From Aquilaria yunnanensis (taxonomy: Eukaryota; Streptophyta; Magnoliopsida; Malvales; Thymelaeaceae): DNA of 64,000 nt. The translations under genes and the position numbers were made by a program. The stretch covers positions 84,892,893 to 84,956,892 of the forward strand of contig CM077594.1 in assembly GCA_039654915.1 (NCBI GenBank), in the 5' to 3' direction. Within the stretch, counting starts at the first letter, position 1. Every line of letters begins with the position of its first letter. The notes below the pieces were generated by a model that was not told where the DNA came from, ran no database searches, and worked only from the letters and a program-made list of their open reading frames with translations. This document shows positions 34,305 through 45,718 of the stretch, piece by piece.

Positions 34305-34815
34305 TAGGAGTGAATATTTGGTTGGTTCGGTTCGGAATCAATCTAAACACAATGATCCAATCAGTTTTTGGTTTTTACAAAGTGCTTTTGAATTAACCAA
34401 ATTACATGCTAGAACCGATCTAAACCATTTGAATTATATTTTGGTTTATTTGGTTAGGTTTTTTTTATTCCTTTTTCTAGGATCTAGGCATATAATAAAT
34501 AAAAAAAATAAGATGAACATTAAAAAAATTTATCTATCATGCTAAAATTAAAAAGGGACAAACAATTTATAGTCCAAAATTAGTAGGAAATAGTTTTGTA
34601 TATGTATGGTCAATATCAATAATGATAAAATATTTATTATTATTTGATTTATTCGATTTTAAATATATAATTCAATAACCAATCTAATAACCAAACATGA
34701 AATTTGATTTTGATCCAAACAAACTAAATTAGCAACGTAACAGAATGATTTTATCCAAATGTAGTCAATATTTTTTGTTTTTTTTTTTATTTTATCCGAA
34801 TAATATTTACCCTTA
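34305..34815. mobile_element. hAT-like AT-rich MITE
   Basis: The left end is TAGGAGTGAATATTTGGTTGG and the right end, reverse-complemented, is TAAGGGTAAATATTATTCGG. Flanking 8-mers CTTGATGG (34297-34304) and CTTGGTCG (34816-34823) match at 6 of 8, compatible with an old 8-bp target duplication. A decayed relative of its right half lies at about 57985-58165. Confidence 0.6.
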
Positions 34816-37195
34816 CTTGGTCGCAGGTTTGGAGTAAATTTCTGGTAGGAAGGAAAAACAAAAGCAAAGTGACGTTTGTTTATAATCTTTTCAGGAAAAG
34901 AGAAAAAAGAATAGTGTCATTTATATTTCACATCACACTGCTCCTCTTTACCATTTTTTGTCATTTATTTTTTGTAACTCATGTGTGTGTTTTGGTGTTT
35001 ATCTTACTTCTAATAATCTAATTGACCTTTTTTGTCTTTCACACTTGACTTGACCGATTTTCTACCTCTTGTAATACCAAAAAAAGTTTCTTCCATTGAG
35101 TTTTCTAGTTATTCATTTTCCTCTTTTAAAAAAAAAATATATGTATTTTTTATTATCATATGAAAAGAGTTTGAGGTTGCCTTTGATCTCAATGGTTCTG
35201 TTCTTGGTATCTTTCTTTTTTTTTTTTTTCTCATTCCATATTGGAGTTGTTAATTAAAGTCTAAGGGCAACTAAAGAATGTCTTACTATCTTAAGGAACA
35301 AGGCAAGAACAAGGATTTAAATGGACACTGCTAAAAATAGAGTTTATAAACATGTACACGATATGGAACCCCTATCTACATGGGCAATCCTAATATTTGC
35401 ATACCATGAATAGCAAGATATAGAAAGCTCAGGTCCCACAAGCCATGGAAGTATCACAAGGACTCAGTGACATTGGAAGGCACTAACTCAAGTAAGTGTG
35501 GTTGCTTGAAACTAGATATATTAGTTATTACCTTAACCGTGGAAGTATTAACTATAAACTTGATGGCATCGGCTATGGCATGTGACCTCAGATAATACAT
35601 TTCAGTCTTCAAACCCTACATGAAGCCAAACATGAATGAGGATTTGAAATTAATGTTGCCAACTTGAATGCTTATTTATATGCAAAAGAAAGCAATGCAC
35701 ATTATAAAAAGGATTGGTATAAGTCAAGGTGCAGAACCAAAGAATTCAATAGAGAAGTTTTACACTGAACTAGCAATCTAAAAGTAACAGCCTATAATGA
35801 ACATTTCCACGTGAAAATAATAAGAATCCTCATAAATTATAGTTTAACTAAATGATTCATTTAGGAAAAAATAGTAACACCATAACAAACAACGATGAAA
35901 TAGGGAACAAAGACTACCTTGGGCTAGGCATGGAAGTGTAAAGAAGTGAGCTTCTCAAAATTAGGTTGGTCCATATGTATGTCTAAACTTTGACTTTAGT
36001 CTATATAGCAACCACGATCCACGGCCATATCAACCAAAGTTTTTTGCTTGATTTCCCATATGATCTTGCCAAATTAGAAAAACTTAAAGCCCAGTGGAAT
36101 TTAAATGATAAAAAAAAAAAAGCTCGGGCAAGTAGAGTTTGGCCAATTGAAGATGAAAGCCTAAGACAAGAATATCAAATCATACTTGTAAATAGGTTTC
36201 AAATCCTCTGGTATCTTAAGGATATTATAAACAAAACCATTTTCATGCATTAACTTGTTCTTTATAACTAGAGACCAAAGGCCTGTCTAAGTCTAGTTAT
36301 GAAAAAAGGTGATTGTTAACCACAACAAATTCACTACTAGAAGGCAAACAGAAAATTATTATATGAGATTGCCATAATAGCTAATAGACTAATGGTATAG
36401 ATAACAAGGAAACCTAAGAACTCTCTGACTATATATGTTGGATTTATATGGCTCAAAGCATTCATTGTTTCCTAGTATTTGGCTAGTCAATAAAGTTGGC
36501 ATTATAGCTACCAGAAGTGAATTTCTAACTCCATTCTTTGCTATCATTTCTTAGAGGGCCTCCCAATCCCACCTGCTTAATGGAGTCACACCCTATATGT
36601 CATGTTGAAGAACACACTGCAATTTGATAGATAGCTAAGAGGCAATCAAAAGAATAACTATTCCCTTTTATTTTGATACCTCAAAATCTAAACTAAAAGG
36701 TACTAAATGAGTGCCAACCCATGAACCCTAAAACAAATTATAATCAAGTTTAAGATGCTTTATTTGGCTACCAGTAACTTTAAGTCATAAAAAATATATG
36801 CACCATGTAATAGTCCCAGAAAGAAATAAGTAATAAAGTATTTATTTACCATTAACCACAAACTGGTAGACAATGAAGGATTGATCTAACCCATTCTCAA
36901 CCAAAAAATTCCTTTAAAGAACAAACCAGCCAAAGACTTTAAAGAATGAATGCCTATGTTTGTTTGCACACCCGACAAAACTTAAATGGATTATATTCAC
37001 AATGCTAATGGTACTTCCATAATAGGTCTCATAAGGGCCAACTTCTACGGCAGTTGTAGAAAAAACTTTCAGGGCATAGTAGTATATTGCCTCAAATATG
37101 TCTTTGTTCAGCTACTGAGCATAAAATTAAAAGCTAAACCATGAAATTCAACCTGTGAATAACCCAGCTATTTACATTGTTTGCAAGTTTCAAGA
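34816..37195. other. Spacer without recognised genes
   Basis: I see no protein-coding gene, RNA gene or complete element. Short open frames (for example plus strand 35990-36253) lack splice context or recognisable domains. The base composition is AT-rich but not simple, so old unrecognisable element remains are likely. Confidence 0.35.
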
Positions 37196-37419
37196 TGTTA
37201 AAAGAAAGAAAAGTAACCAAGGCAAACAGTATTCATTTGTGATTAGAATTAAAATGCACAATGGAGAAAATTGTGGACCAAGCATTCAATCAGCAATTAA
37301 AATAGAGAAATTACAGGATTATGATTCTGTACATAATTGTATTCCTAGAATAGCTCTCAGCCAATTTTGTATAAAGGCAAACCTATACAGACATACTTTC
37401 CCATATCAATTTGTTTATA
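37196..37419 (+). repeat. 5' LTR of outer Copia element
   Basis: This LTR starts TGTTAAAAGAAAG and matches 56588-56828 (shared GTGATT.GAATT, CAAGCA.TCAAT.AGCAATT, CATAATTGTATTCCTAGAATA). The 3' copy has about 20 extra bases from a short duplication. The tract GTATCAGAGCACC at 37420 is the primer-binding site, slightly truncated. Confidence 0.85.
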
Positions 37420-37492
37420 GTATCAGAGCACCAATTCTGGTGCCTTTAGTTCAACACATTTCACCACCCAAAACAAATCCACACCAGTCGAC

Positions 37493-38481
37493 ATGGTTGA
37501 ACCAATTGAAGACACGGAGGGGAAGGACAGTTCACTACCTGATCATCTGGTCTTGCAATATTTAGACACATTAAGACTCACCCTAGTTAGCACACTGCTG
37601 GACGAATGCAACTATGGTGAATCGAGTCATTCTATGCATCTCAGCCTCAATGCCAAGAATAAGCTTAGTCTAATCGATGAATTCGTAAAGGCCCCGCCAG
37701 CAACCGATGTAAGATTCCTGTTATGGCAATGCTACAATGATTTGGTGATAATGTGGATCCTTCATTCCATCCAGCCTAACATAGCTCGCAGTGTGATCTT
37801 CTCTAATACAACAGTAGCAGTTTTTTATTATTATGCACGCCATTATATCTTTGTCAAATATCCCCTTGGGCAAAAAGGGTACTGTTTATTTGATCTTGAA
37901 AGCAAGAAATTTTTTTAATTCTCGAGATGTCACTTTTCATGAACATATAATCCCTTTGAATAAACTTCCACCATAAAACCAAGATGACTACCCTATCTTA
38001 CCTTTCCCATTCGGCCAAATTTATCCTCTAGACCCTAATTTTTCTGATCAGACCAATCCAATCAACTCTTACCCCAGTCAACTTTCACTCATCATATAAT
38101 CTTATCCCTAACTCTTTGCCATAAACAGTAGACAACATTTTGATCAATCCTAATCTAGCTCTACTAAAAGTCTACTCTTGTCACACTATAACCACCAATG
38201 CCACCACCTTGTCGGCATCCCCTCCAACGAAGTCACCACTGATAGGCCCATCTACAGTCCCACCAGACCCATCCTCCTCGTCAATTCCATCAAATGCTCA
38301 CCTTCCTTCACCAGACTAAAGACCCAACGACATTCTCAACTTTCACCATTCATCTCGCACTCACCAGCCTCTACTCTATCTCTAAGATTTTAAAATGTAC
38401 CATGCTATTGTCCTAGGCCCTGAGGTCTCCTCTTCCTTATCGTCCGACATTCACTATCCATTGCAACGATATGTTTCTTAC
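37493..38481 (+). pseudogene. Copia gag and integrase C-terminal remnant
   Basis: From ATG 37493 a Copia gag start is readable: LVLQYLDTLRLTLVSTLLDE, NAKNKLSLIDEFVKAPPATD, then LLWQCYNDLVIMWILHSIQP. At about 37830 it jumps into the integrase C-terminal region (FVKYPLGQKGYCLFDLESKKFF), so protease and the integrase core were deleted before or during transposition. The proline/serine-rich linker before reverse transcriptase runs, with stops, to the insertion point at 38481. Confidence 0.75.
38477..38481. repeat. Target-site duplication of inner element, left copy
   Basis: CTTAC precedes the LTR terminus TGTGGCAAC at 38482 and is repeated exactly at 54987-54991 after the other LTR terminus. A 5-bp duplication is standard for LTR retrotransposon integration. 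Confidence 0.95.
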
Positions 38482-40508
38482 TGTGGCAACGGGCGGGTCG
38501 TTTTCGGGAGTCGCCACCAATCGGTTTTCGCTCAGGTCGATTGGACACCTTAAAATTGGTCTGCGAGAGTTCGGGGATTCGGGAGTACGGTTACGTTAAA
38601 ACAACTTTGTTAAAACGCCCAAAAATTGGTACCTTAGTTGATTTCAATTTTGTTTTGCTTTGCTTTAAAAAAATATTCAGTTAATTTTCTAACTAGAAAT
38701 TTTAACTGAATTAGTCGGATGTGGATTTTTAAATTCAGACGGGTTTAAAAGTCTTTAGTAATTAATTTGTATAAAATTTGATATTTCCGAACCATGGACT
38801 CTGCCGAGTCACCCGGATACGGAAGTTTTAATTCCGAACCATGGACTCTGCTGAGTCACCCGGATACGGAATTTGATGAAATTTTAAATAATTTAATCCA
38901 TATCGTAAAATATGGATTTTTATCTTTATATTTATTTTTATTCAATAAAAAAAAGTTGATATTTTCCAAACCGTGGATCCTGCCGGATCATCCGGATATG
39001 GAAATTGATTTAATATTTTATTAATTTTTGTTTTTTTATTTAATCATAATTTTTTAATATTTTGTTGTTATTATTTTTTTTACTTTTTCTTAAATTGTTA
39101 ATTACTATTACTTTTAAAAAAATTTATTGATTTTCTTTAATGTTTTCTTTAAAAGAAATAAATAAAAATATGTAATCCAAAAATAATAAAAGATGGTTGC
39201 CTTTTTTGTTAAAAATTGATTTTTTTTGTTAGACATACAAATGAAGTTAATTATTCACATAAAAAAAAACTTCTTTTTTTGTTATTATTTTTATTTTTAT
39301 AGCCGAAAGTGAAATAAGTTTGACCATCTATAAAAAAAATACATAAAGTAAATAAAGGACAAATAAATAAATAAATAAATAAAGTTGGGTTTTTTGGCCA
39401 TCCACTTAAAAATTGCAGAAATTAAATATCATATGCAAATAAAAAGCACATAAAGGAAGATTAAAAGTCAATAAATAATAAACAAATAAATAAAGCGAGG
39501 CTTTTTGGCCATCCACTAATAATAAATAAATAGGAGGTATAACCTTCCATGAATTATAATAATAATAATAAAGATAATAAAAGTTAGTTGTTAGAATTAG
39601 TTGTTAATAATAGTAATAATAACAATAATAAAGGTTAATAAAGTTAGCAAAGTTAGTTATTAATAATAATAACAATAATAATAAAGGTTAGTAATAATAA
39701 CAACAATATAAAAAACTTAGTATAGTTTTCTGCAAGGATAAAAAAAAGGTTAGTGACTCAAATGAAAGAAAATGAAAAGATGAAGGATTATAATGGGGTT
39801 TTTACCTTAAAAATTGAAATTTGAATATGTTTGTATCAGAACGACGCGGACGCGGGGGGAAAACGCGCGACGGTGGACGGAGTTGGGCACGGCGGCGAAG
39901 GCGTGGGGCGGCGAGGGCGTGGGGCGGCGAGGGCGGTGGATGACGCGACAGCCAAGGGAGAGAGGACGCGACCGGGAAGAAGGGAGGAGATCGTCGCGAC
40001 GGAGACGCGGCGTGGGCGACGGCGGTGGCTGGACGACGGCGACGTTGACGGGATGACGGCGTGACGGAGACAGGAAGGAGTGACGGCACGCTAAGGCAAA
40101 CGGAAGTGTGAAAGGGGGGAGTGAAACGGCAGACAGGAAAAATTTCTAGTGTTCTGGGAATAAGAAAGAGAGGCCAGGGATTAAGGCTGAATATTTTATT
40201 TTTTTTTTTAAACGGAGCTCTAAGCTTTCTTTCTATTTTTTTCTCTCTTTTTTTTTTCTTTTAATAATAATAAATAATAATTAACAATTAATTTAACTTT
40301 CTAATAAACACACAGATATATATATATATTATTTTAAAGCTAATTCTATAAAACAAAAATGCCCCACCATAAGCTAAAAAAATTAAATTAATTTTTTTTT
40401 ATTTAAAATTTTTAATTTTTGGTAATAATAATAATAATAATTTAATTTTTTTAATTAATTTTTTTTTTAAAAAATTTTTTAATGGCCGGACGAAATTGGG
40501 TGTCAACA
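38482..40508 (-). repeat. LTR of inner element (3' LTR in element sense)
   Basis: This LTR is 2027 bp and near-identical to 52958-54986. Both have AT-rich flanks around a GC-rich block (39830-40120 here). Most differences that I see by eye are C/T or G/A transitions and small changes in A or T runs. Two tandem CCGAACCATGGACTCTGC modules lie at 38788-38870. The GC-rich 95-codon open frame inside (40089-39802, minus) is Arg/Pro/Ala-rich and is probably not a gene. Confidence 0.95.
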
Positions 40509-40523
40509 GCTGCCCCCTTTTGC
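40509..40523 (-). other. Polypurine tract of inner element
   Basis: On the minus strand AAAAGGGGGCAGC directly precedes the LTR start TGTTGACACCC. This is the plus-strand priming site for reverse transcription and fixes the direction of the element. Confidence 0.8.
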
Positions 40524-40607
40524 ATGCTTCATGGGACATGACGTATGCAAAGTCGTTACCAAATTTCGTCCGGCTTAGCTGGGCATTGAAAACGTTCTCG
40601 CCGCTTA

Positions 40608-43600
40608 AACCGTGAGGTTAAGGAATCCTCTTTAGAACCTTGACGATAGGAACTCTCCTATCGTTGAAAGTTTGAGTGAATGAGGTTAAGGAACTCTCCT
40701 TAGAACCTCTGCGATAAGAACTTTCTTATCGTTGAAGAAAAATTGATAATTGATTGTCTGAGGTTTAAGGAACTCACCTTAGAACCTCGACGATAGGAAC
40801 TTTCCTATCGTTGAAAATTTAATTGAATGAGGCTTAAGGAACTTTCCTTAGAACCTCGACGATAGGAATTTTCCTATCGTTGAAAATTTAATTGAATGAG
40901 GTTTAAGGAACTCTCCTTAGAACCTCGACGATAACAACTCTCCTAACGTTGAAAATTTAATTGAATGAGGCTAAAGGAACTCTCCTTATAACCTCGACGA
41001 CAGGAACTTTCCTATCGTTGGAAATTTGATTGAATGAGGCTTAAGGAACTCTCCTTAGAACCTCGACGATAGGAACTTTCCTATCGCTGGAAATTTGATT
41101 GAATGAGGCTTAAGGAACTCTCCTTAGAACCTCGACGATAGGAACTTTCCTATCGTTGGAAATTTGATTGAATGAGGCGTCAGGAACTCTCCTTAGAACC
41201 TCGACGATAGGAATTTTCCTATCATTGGAAATTTGATTGAATGAGGCTTAAGGAACTCTCCTTAGAACCTCGACGATAGGAACTTTCCTATCGTTGGAAA
41301 TTTGATTGAATGAGGCTTAGGGAACTCTCCTTAGAACCTCGACGATATGAACTTTCCTATTGTTGGAAATTTGATTGAATGAGGCTTAAAATTTGATTGA
41401 ATGAGGCTTAAAATTTGATTGAATGAGGCTTAAGGAACTCTCCTTAGAACCTCGACGATAGGAACTCTCCTATCGTTGAAAATTTGATTGAATGAGGCTT
41501 AAGGAACTCTCCTTAGAACCTCGACGATAGGAACTTTCCTATCGTTGGAAATTTGATTGAATGAGGCTTAAGGAACTCTCCTTAGAACCTCGACGATAGG
41601 AACTTTCCTATCGTTGGAAATTTGATTGAATGAGGCTTAAGGAACTCTCCTTAGAACCTCGACGATAGGAACTTTCCTATCGTTGGAAATTTGATTGAAT
41701 GAGGCTTAAGGAACTCTCCTTAGAACCTCGTTCCTATCGTTGGAAATTTGATTGAATGAGGCTTAGGGAACTCTCCTTAGAACCTCGACGATGGGAACTT
41801 TCCTATTGTTGGAAATTTGATTGAATGGGGCTTAAAATTTGATTGAATGAGGCTTAAGGAACTCTCCTTAGAACCTCGACGATAGGAACTTTCCTATCGT
41901 TGGAAATTTGATTGAATGAGGCTTAAGGAACTCTCCTTAGAACCTCGACGATAGGAACTTTCCTATCGTTGGAAATTTGATTGAATGAGGCTTAAGGAAC
42001 TCTCCTTAGAACCTCGACGATAGGAACTTTCCTATCGTTGGAAATTTGATTGAATGAGGCTTAAGGAACTCTCCTTAGAACCTCGACGATAGGAACTTTC
42101 CTTCGTTGGAAATTTGATTGAATGAGGCTTAGGGAACTCTCCTTAGAACCTCGACGATAGGAACTTTCCTATTGTTGGAAATTTGATTGAATGGGGCTTA
42201 AAATTTGATTGAATGAGGCTTAAGGAACTCTTCTTAGAACCTCGACGATAGGAACTCTCCTATCGTTGAAAATTTGATTGAATGAGGCTTAAGGAACTCT
42301 CCTTAGAACCTCGACGATAGGAACTCCGCTATCATTGAAAATTTGATTGAATGAGGCTTAAGGAACTCTCCTTAGAACCTCGACGATAGGAACTCTCCTA
42401 TCGTTGAAAATTTGATTGAAAGAGGCTTAAGGAACTCTTCTTAGAACCTCGACGACAGGAACTTTCCTATCGTTGGAAATTTGATTGAATGAGGCTTAAG
42501 GAACTCTCCTTAGAACCTCGACGATAGGAACTTTCTTGTCATTGGAAATTTTATTGAATGAGGCTTAAGGAACTCTCCTTAGAACCTCGACGATAGGAAC
42601 TGTCCTATCGTTGGAAATTTGATTGAATGAGGCTTAAGGAACTCTCCTTAGAACCTCGACGATAGGAACTTTCCTATCGTTGGAAATTTGATTGAATGAG
42701 GCTTAGGGAACTCTCCTTAGAACCTCGACGATGGGAACTTTCCTATTGTTGGAAATTTGATTGAATGGGGCTTAAAATTTGATTGAATGAGGCTTAAGGA
42801 ACTCTCCTTAGAACCTCGACGATAGGAACTTTCCTATCGTTGGAAATTTGATTGAATGAGGCTTAAGGAACTCTCCTTAGAACCTCGACGATAGGAACTT
42901 TCCTATCGTTGGAAATTTGATTGAATGAGGCTTAAGGAACTCTCCTTAGAACCTCGACGATAGGAACTTTCCTTCGTTGGAAATTTGATTGAATGAGGCT
43001 TAGGGAACTCTCCTTAGAACCTCGACGATAGGAACTTTCCTATTGTTGGAAATTTGATTGAATGGGGCTTAAAATTTGATTGAATGAGGCTTAAGGAACT
43101 CTTCTTAGAACCTCGACGATAGGAACTCTCCTATCGTTGAAAATTTGATTGAATGAGGCTTAAGGAACTCTCCTTAGAACCTCGACGATAGGAACTCCCC
43201 TATCATTGAAAATTTGATTGAATGAGGCTTAAGGAACTCTCCTTAGAACCTCGACGATAGGAACTCTCCTATCGTTGAAAATTTGATTGAAAGAGGCTTA
43301 AGGAACTCTTCTTAGAACCTCGACGACAGGAACTTTCCTATCGTTGGAAATTTGATTGAATGAGGCTTAAGGAACTCTCCTTAGAACCTCGACGATAGGA
43401 ACTTTCCTGTCATTGGAAATTTGATTGAATGAGGCTTAAGGAACTCTCCTTAGAACCCCGACGATAGGAACTGTCCTATCGGTGGAAATTTGATTGAATG
43501 AGGCTTAAGGAACTCTCCTTAGAACCTCGACGATAGGAACTCTCCTATCGTTGCAAATTTGATTGAATGAGGCTTAAGGAACTCTCCTTAGAACCACGAT

Positions 43601-44157
43601 GATAGGAACTTTCCTATCGTTGGAAATTTGATTGAATGAGGCTTAAGGAACTCTCCTTAGAACCTCGACGATAGGAACTCTCCTATCGTTGGAAATTTGA
43701 TTGAATGAGGCTTAAGGAACTCTCCTTAGAACCTCGACGATAGGAACTCTCCTATCGTTGGAAATTTGATTGAATGAGGCTTAAGGAACTCTCCTTAGAA
43801 CCTCGACGATAGGAACTCTCCTATCGTTGGAAATTTGATTGAATGAGGCTTAAGGAACTCTCCTTAGAACCTCGACGATAGGAACTCTCCTATCGTTGGA
43901 AATTTGATTGAATGATGGTTAAGGAACTCTCCTTAGAACCTCGACGATAGGAACTCTCCTATCGTTGGAAATTTGATTGAATGAGGCTTAAGGAACTCTC
44001 CTTAGAACCTTGACGATAGGAACTTTCCTATCGTTGGAAATTTGATTGAATGAGGCTTAAGGAACTCTCCTTAGAACCTCGACGATAGGAACTTTCCTAT
44101 CGTTGGAAATTTGATTGAATGAGGCTTAAGGAACTCTCCTTAGAACCTCTAGCGAAA
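40608..44157 (-). repeat. ~50-copy, 69-bp tandem array with two hairpins per unit
   Basis: A 69-bp unit repeats for 3.5 kb, with few-base variation and occasional 22-24-bp partial units. Each unit holds two dyads: CGACGATAGGAA / TTCCTATCGTTG around a 2-base loop (11 of 12 pairs plus a possible G:U), and GAGG(C)TTAAGGA / TCCTTA(GAA)CCTC around ACTC. The linker is AAATTTGATTGAAT. The copies at the 40.6-41.0 kb end are the most diverged; those in the middle and at the 44 kb end are most uniform. It lies in the 3' untranslated part of the element. Tat/Ogre-type elements are known for tandem repeats in this region that can seed satellites; a dual-hairpin design is not something I know of. Confidence 0.95.
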
Positions 44158-44665
44158 TTTATATGAAGGCAATTGAAATTGGATTAATTTTTTTCGAAAG
44201 TGTGGATCTTCATAATAGGCGAGTAGAAAAATTTAGACTTCGATAAAACGAGTGAATCTTGATGATGACCATAACACTGACAAATTGTGTAAAGCGAAGG
44301 GATATTTGGAATCAATATCCACGGTTCATTTAATATTTTCTTCAGTAAATATAGATTCGCTTGAGAGATATGTCATCCAAATAAGGTTGAAGCTTAACTA
44401 CCTCAAAATATCATGACTAGTAGACCTAATAGTATGCGTCTCAAGAGCAATAAAAATTACTCTTTACTCAGCCATTCCAAACTAAAGGCTTTATCCAATG
44501 GTTTTAATATCAGCATGAACAAAACTATCTTATAAGATAATGAAATTCCCTGAAAAGAAAAACTGAAATACGAAAGAAAATGCTGACAATAAAACTAAAG
44601 GACAAGAAAAATGGATCGGATCGCTTCTTCTTCCACAATACTTTAACAGGGTGAGTAGAGGACAA
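44158..44665 (-). other. Spacer between LOG-like frame and tandem array
   Basis: This stretch is non-repetitive AT-rich sequence in the element's 3' region. It would be the 3' UTR of the LOG-like frame. No gene is recognised. Confidence 0.5.
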
Positions 44666-45295
44666 TTATGGGATCAAACTGGCCGGGAAAGACTGTCGTG
44701 TCCAGTCTATCTGAATCATTGCTGGATCTGGTTCAGGAACAAAAGCTTGCATTTTATCTAGCAATTCTTCAGCAGTTGTTGCGAATATTATGATTCGTCG
44801 TGCCACTCTTGATATGAAATTATTCTGCATAGCATAATCCACAAAAGCTATCAGACCTGTAAAGAAATTGTTAACATTCAACAGCTCAATGGGTTTCTTA
44901 TGCAAATTAAGTTGGGCCATGGAAGCAATTTAAAAGACTTCTCCCAATGTGCCAAAACCACCTGGTAGAGCGATAAAAGCATCAGCATTTAAAAGCATTT
45001 GTAACACACGCTCTTGCAAATTTTTAACCACTAATTCTTCTCCAATTGTGCCCCCAGAAACAAGTTTCAGAGGTCTAGGGATAATACCCAGAACTTGGCT
45101 TCCTCCTAGAGATGCTGCTGATGCTACACCTCCCATTAATCCAACACTACCTCCTCCATAGACTAAGTGTATTTTTCGCTCAGCTAATACCCTACCCAAA
45201 TGGTTGGCTGCCTTTAAGTACTCTTCATCTTTTCCAGGAAAGGCCCCAGAAAATACACAAATACTTCGGGATTTACGAGTTGAGGTTTCCTCCAT
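44666..45295 (-). pseudogene. Intronless LOG-like cytokinin riboside monophosphate phosphoribohydrolase, one stop
   Basis: A 210-codon frame from ATG 45295 to a stop at 44666 covers the whole LOG fold: ICVFSGAFPGKDEEYLKAA, LVYGGGSVGLMG, VLGIIP, QERVLQM, then ALPGGFGTLGE, which fits the PGGxGTxxE catalytic/nucleotide motif. A single in-frame TAA (44932-44930) lies three codons after that motif; the same frame then continues (MAQLNLHKKPIELLNVNNFF) to a PEPDP...QIDWTR tail. LOG enzymes release active cytokinin bases from nucleoside monophosphates. Host LOG genes have several introns; this copy has none, so it was probably captured from spliced RNA. Unusual residues: Gly for the first Glu after GTL, Val for Lys after QER. 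It probably makes no full enzyme. Transcribed in the element's sense. Confidence 0.8.
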
Positions 45296-45383
45296 TCCTA
45301 TCCTTACCCTTGTGAGAAAAGAGGATATATTTGTAGAGATGAAGAGATAAAGTAATAGTTTTTTTTTTTTTTCAAGAGTGGAT

Positions 45384-45700
45384 ACATTATTGCTAGCTAT
45401 ACACAATAGTCACGACTATGGCTCAGGTCAGGTATGGGTACCTTATCGTCAAAAGGGGAGGAAAATTTTCAAAATAGCAACTAGCATACACAGTAGTCGT
45501 GACTGTAGCTTACGTCAGGAGTAGGCACGTGATTGTCGAATGAGAAGGAAAATTTCAAAAGTGGCAACTATATACAGTAGTCATAACTGTATCTCATGTC
45601 AGGAGTAGGTACATTATTGGGAGGATAATTTCAAAAGCGACAGCTAGCATGTACAGTAATAGTGACTTTGGTCCACGTCTTCCACTGATTTTGCATCCAG
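45384..45700 (-). promoter_or_regulatory. Intercistronic tandem modules (~80 bp, about four copies)
   Basis: A module with ACAGTAGTCGTGACTGTAGC, then CGTCAGGAGTAGGTAC, then GGAAAATTTCAAAAGTGGCA recurs at about 45396, 45490, 45570 and 45650. Related copies occur downstream of the second and third cysteine-rich frames (46420-46445, 47250-47290). One copy contains CTGACGTAA in minus-strand reading, a TGACG-type plant promoter element. The modules separate each cargo frame from the next, so they could be promoter, leader or processing signals. The function is inferred only from repetition and position. Confidence 0.5.
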
Positions 45701-45718
45701 TAACGGCTTCAATGCCTT

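Noticed and set aside
39802..40089. 95-codon Arg/Pro/Ala-rich frame in each LTR (also near 54280-54567)
   Set aside because: The GC-rich island is open in three or more frames and on both strands at once, which is expected from composition; no domain or start context supports a protein.
40608..44157. Regularly spaced repeats that might suggest a CRISPR array
   Set aside because: The whole 69-bp unit repeats, with no unique spacers, in a plant retrotransposon between its coding part and LTR. It is a tandem satellite-like array.
44666..45295. Calling the LOG-like frame an active cytokinin enzyme gene
   Set aside because: A stop codon lies just after the catalytic motif, and nearby conserved positions are changed. 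It is described as a captured, broken copy.
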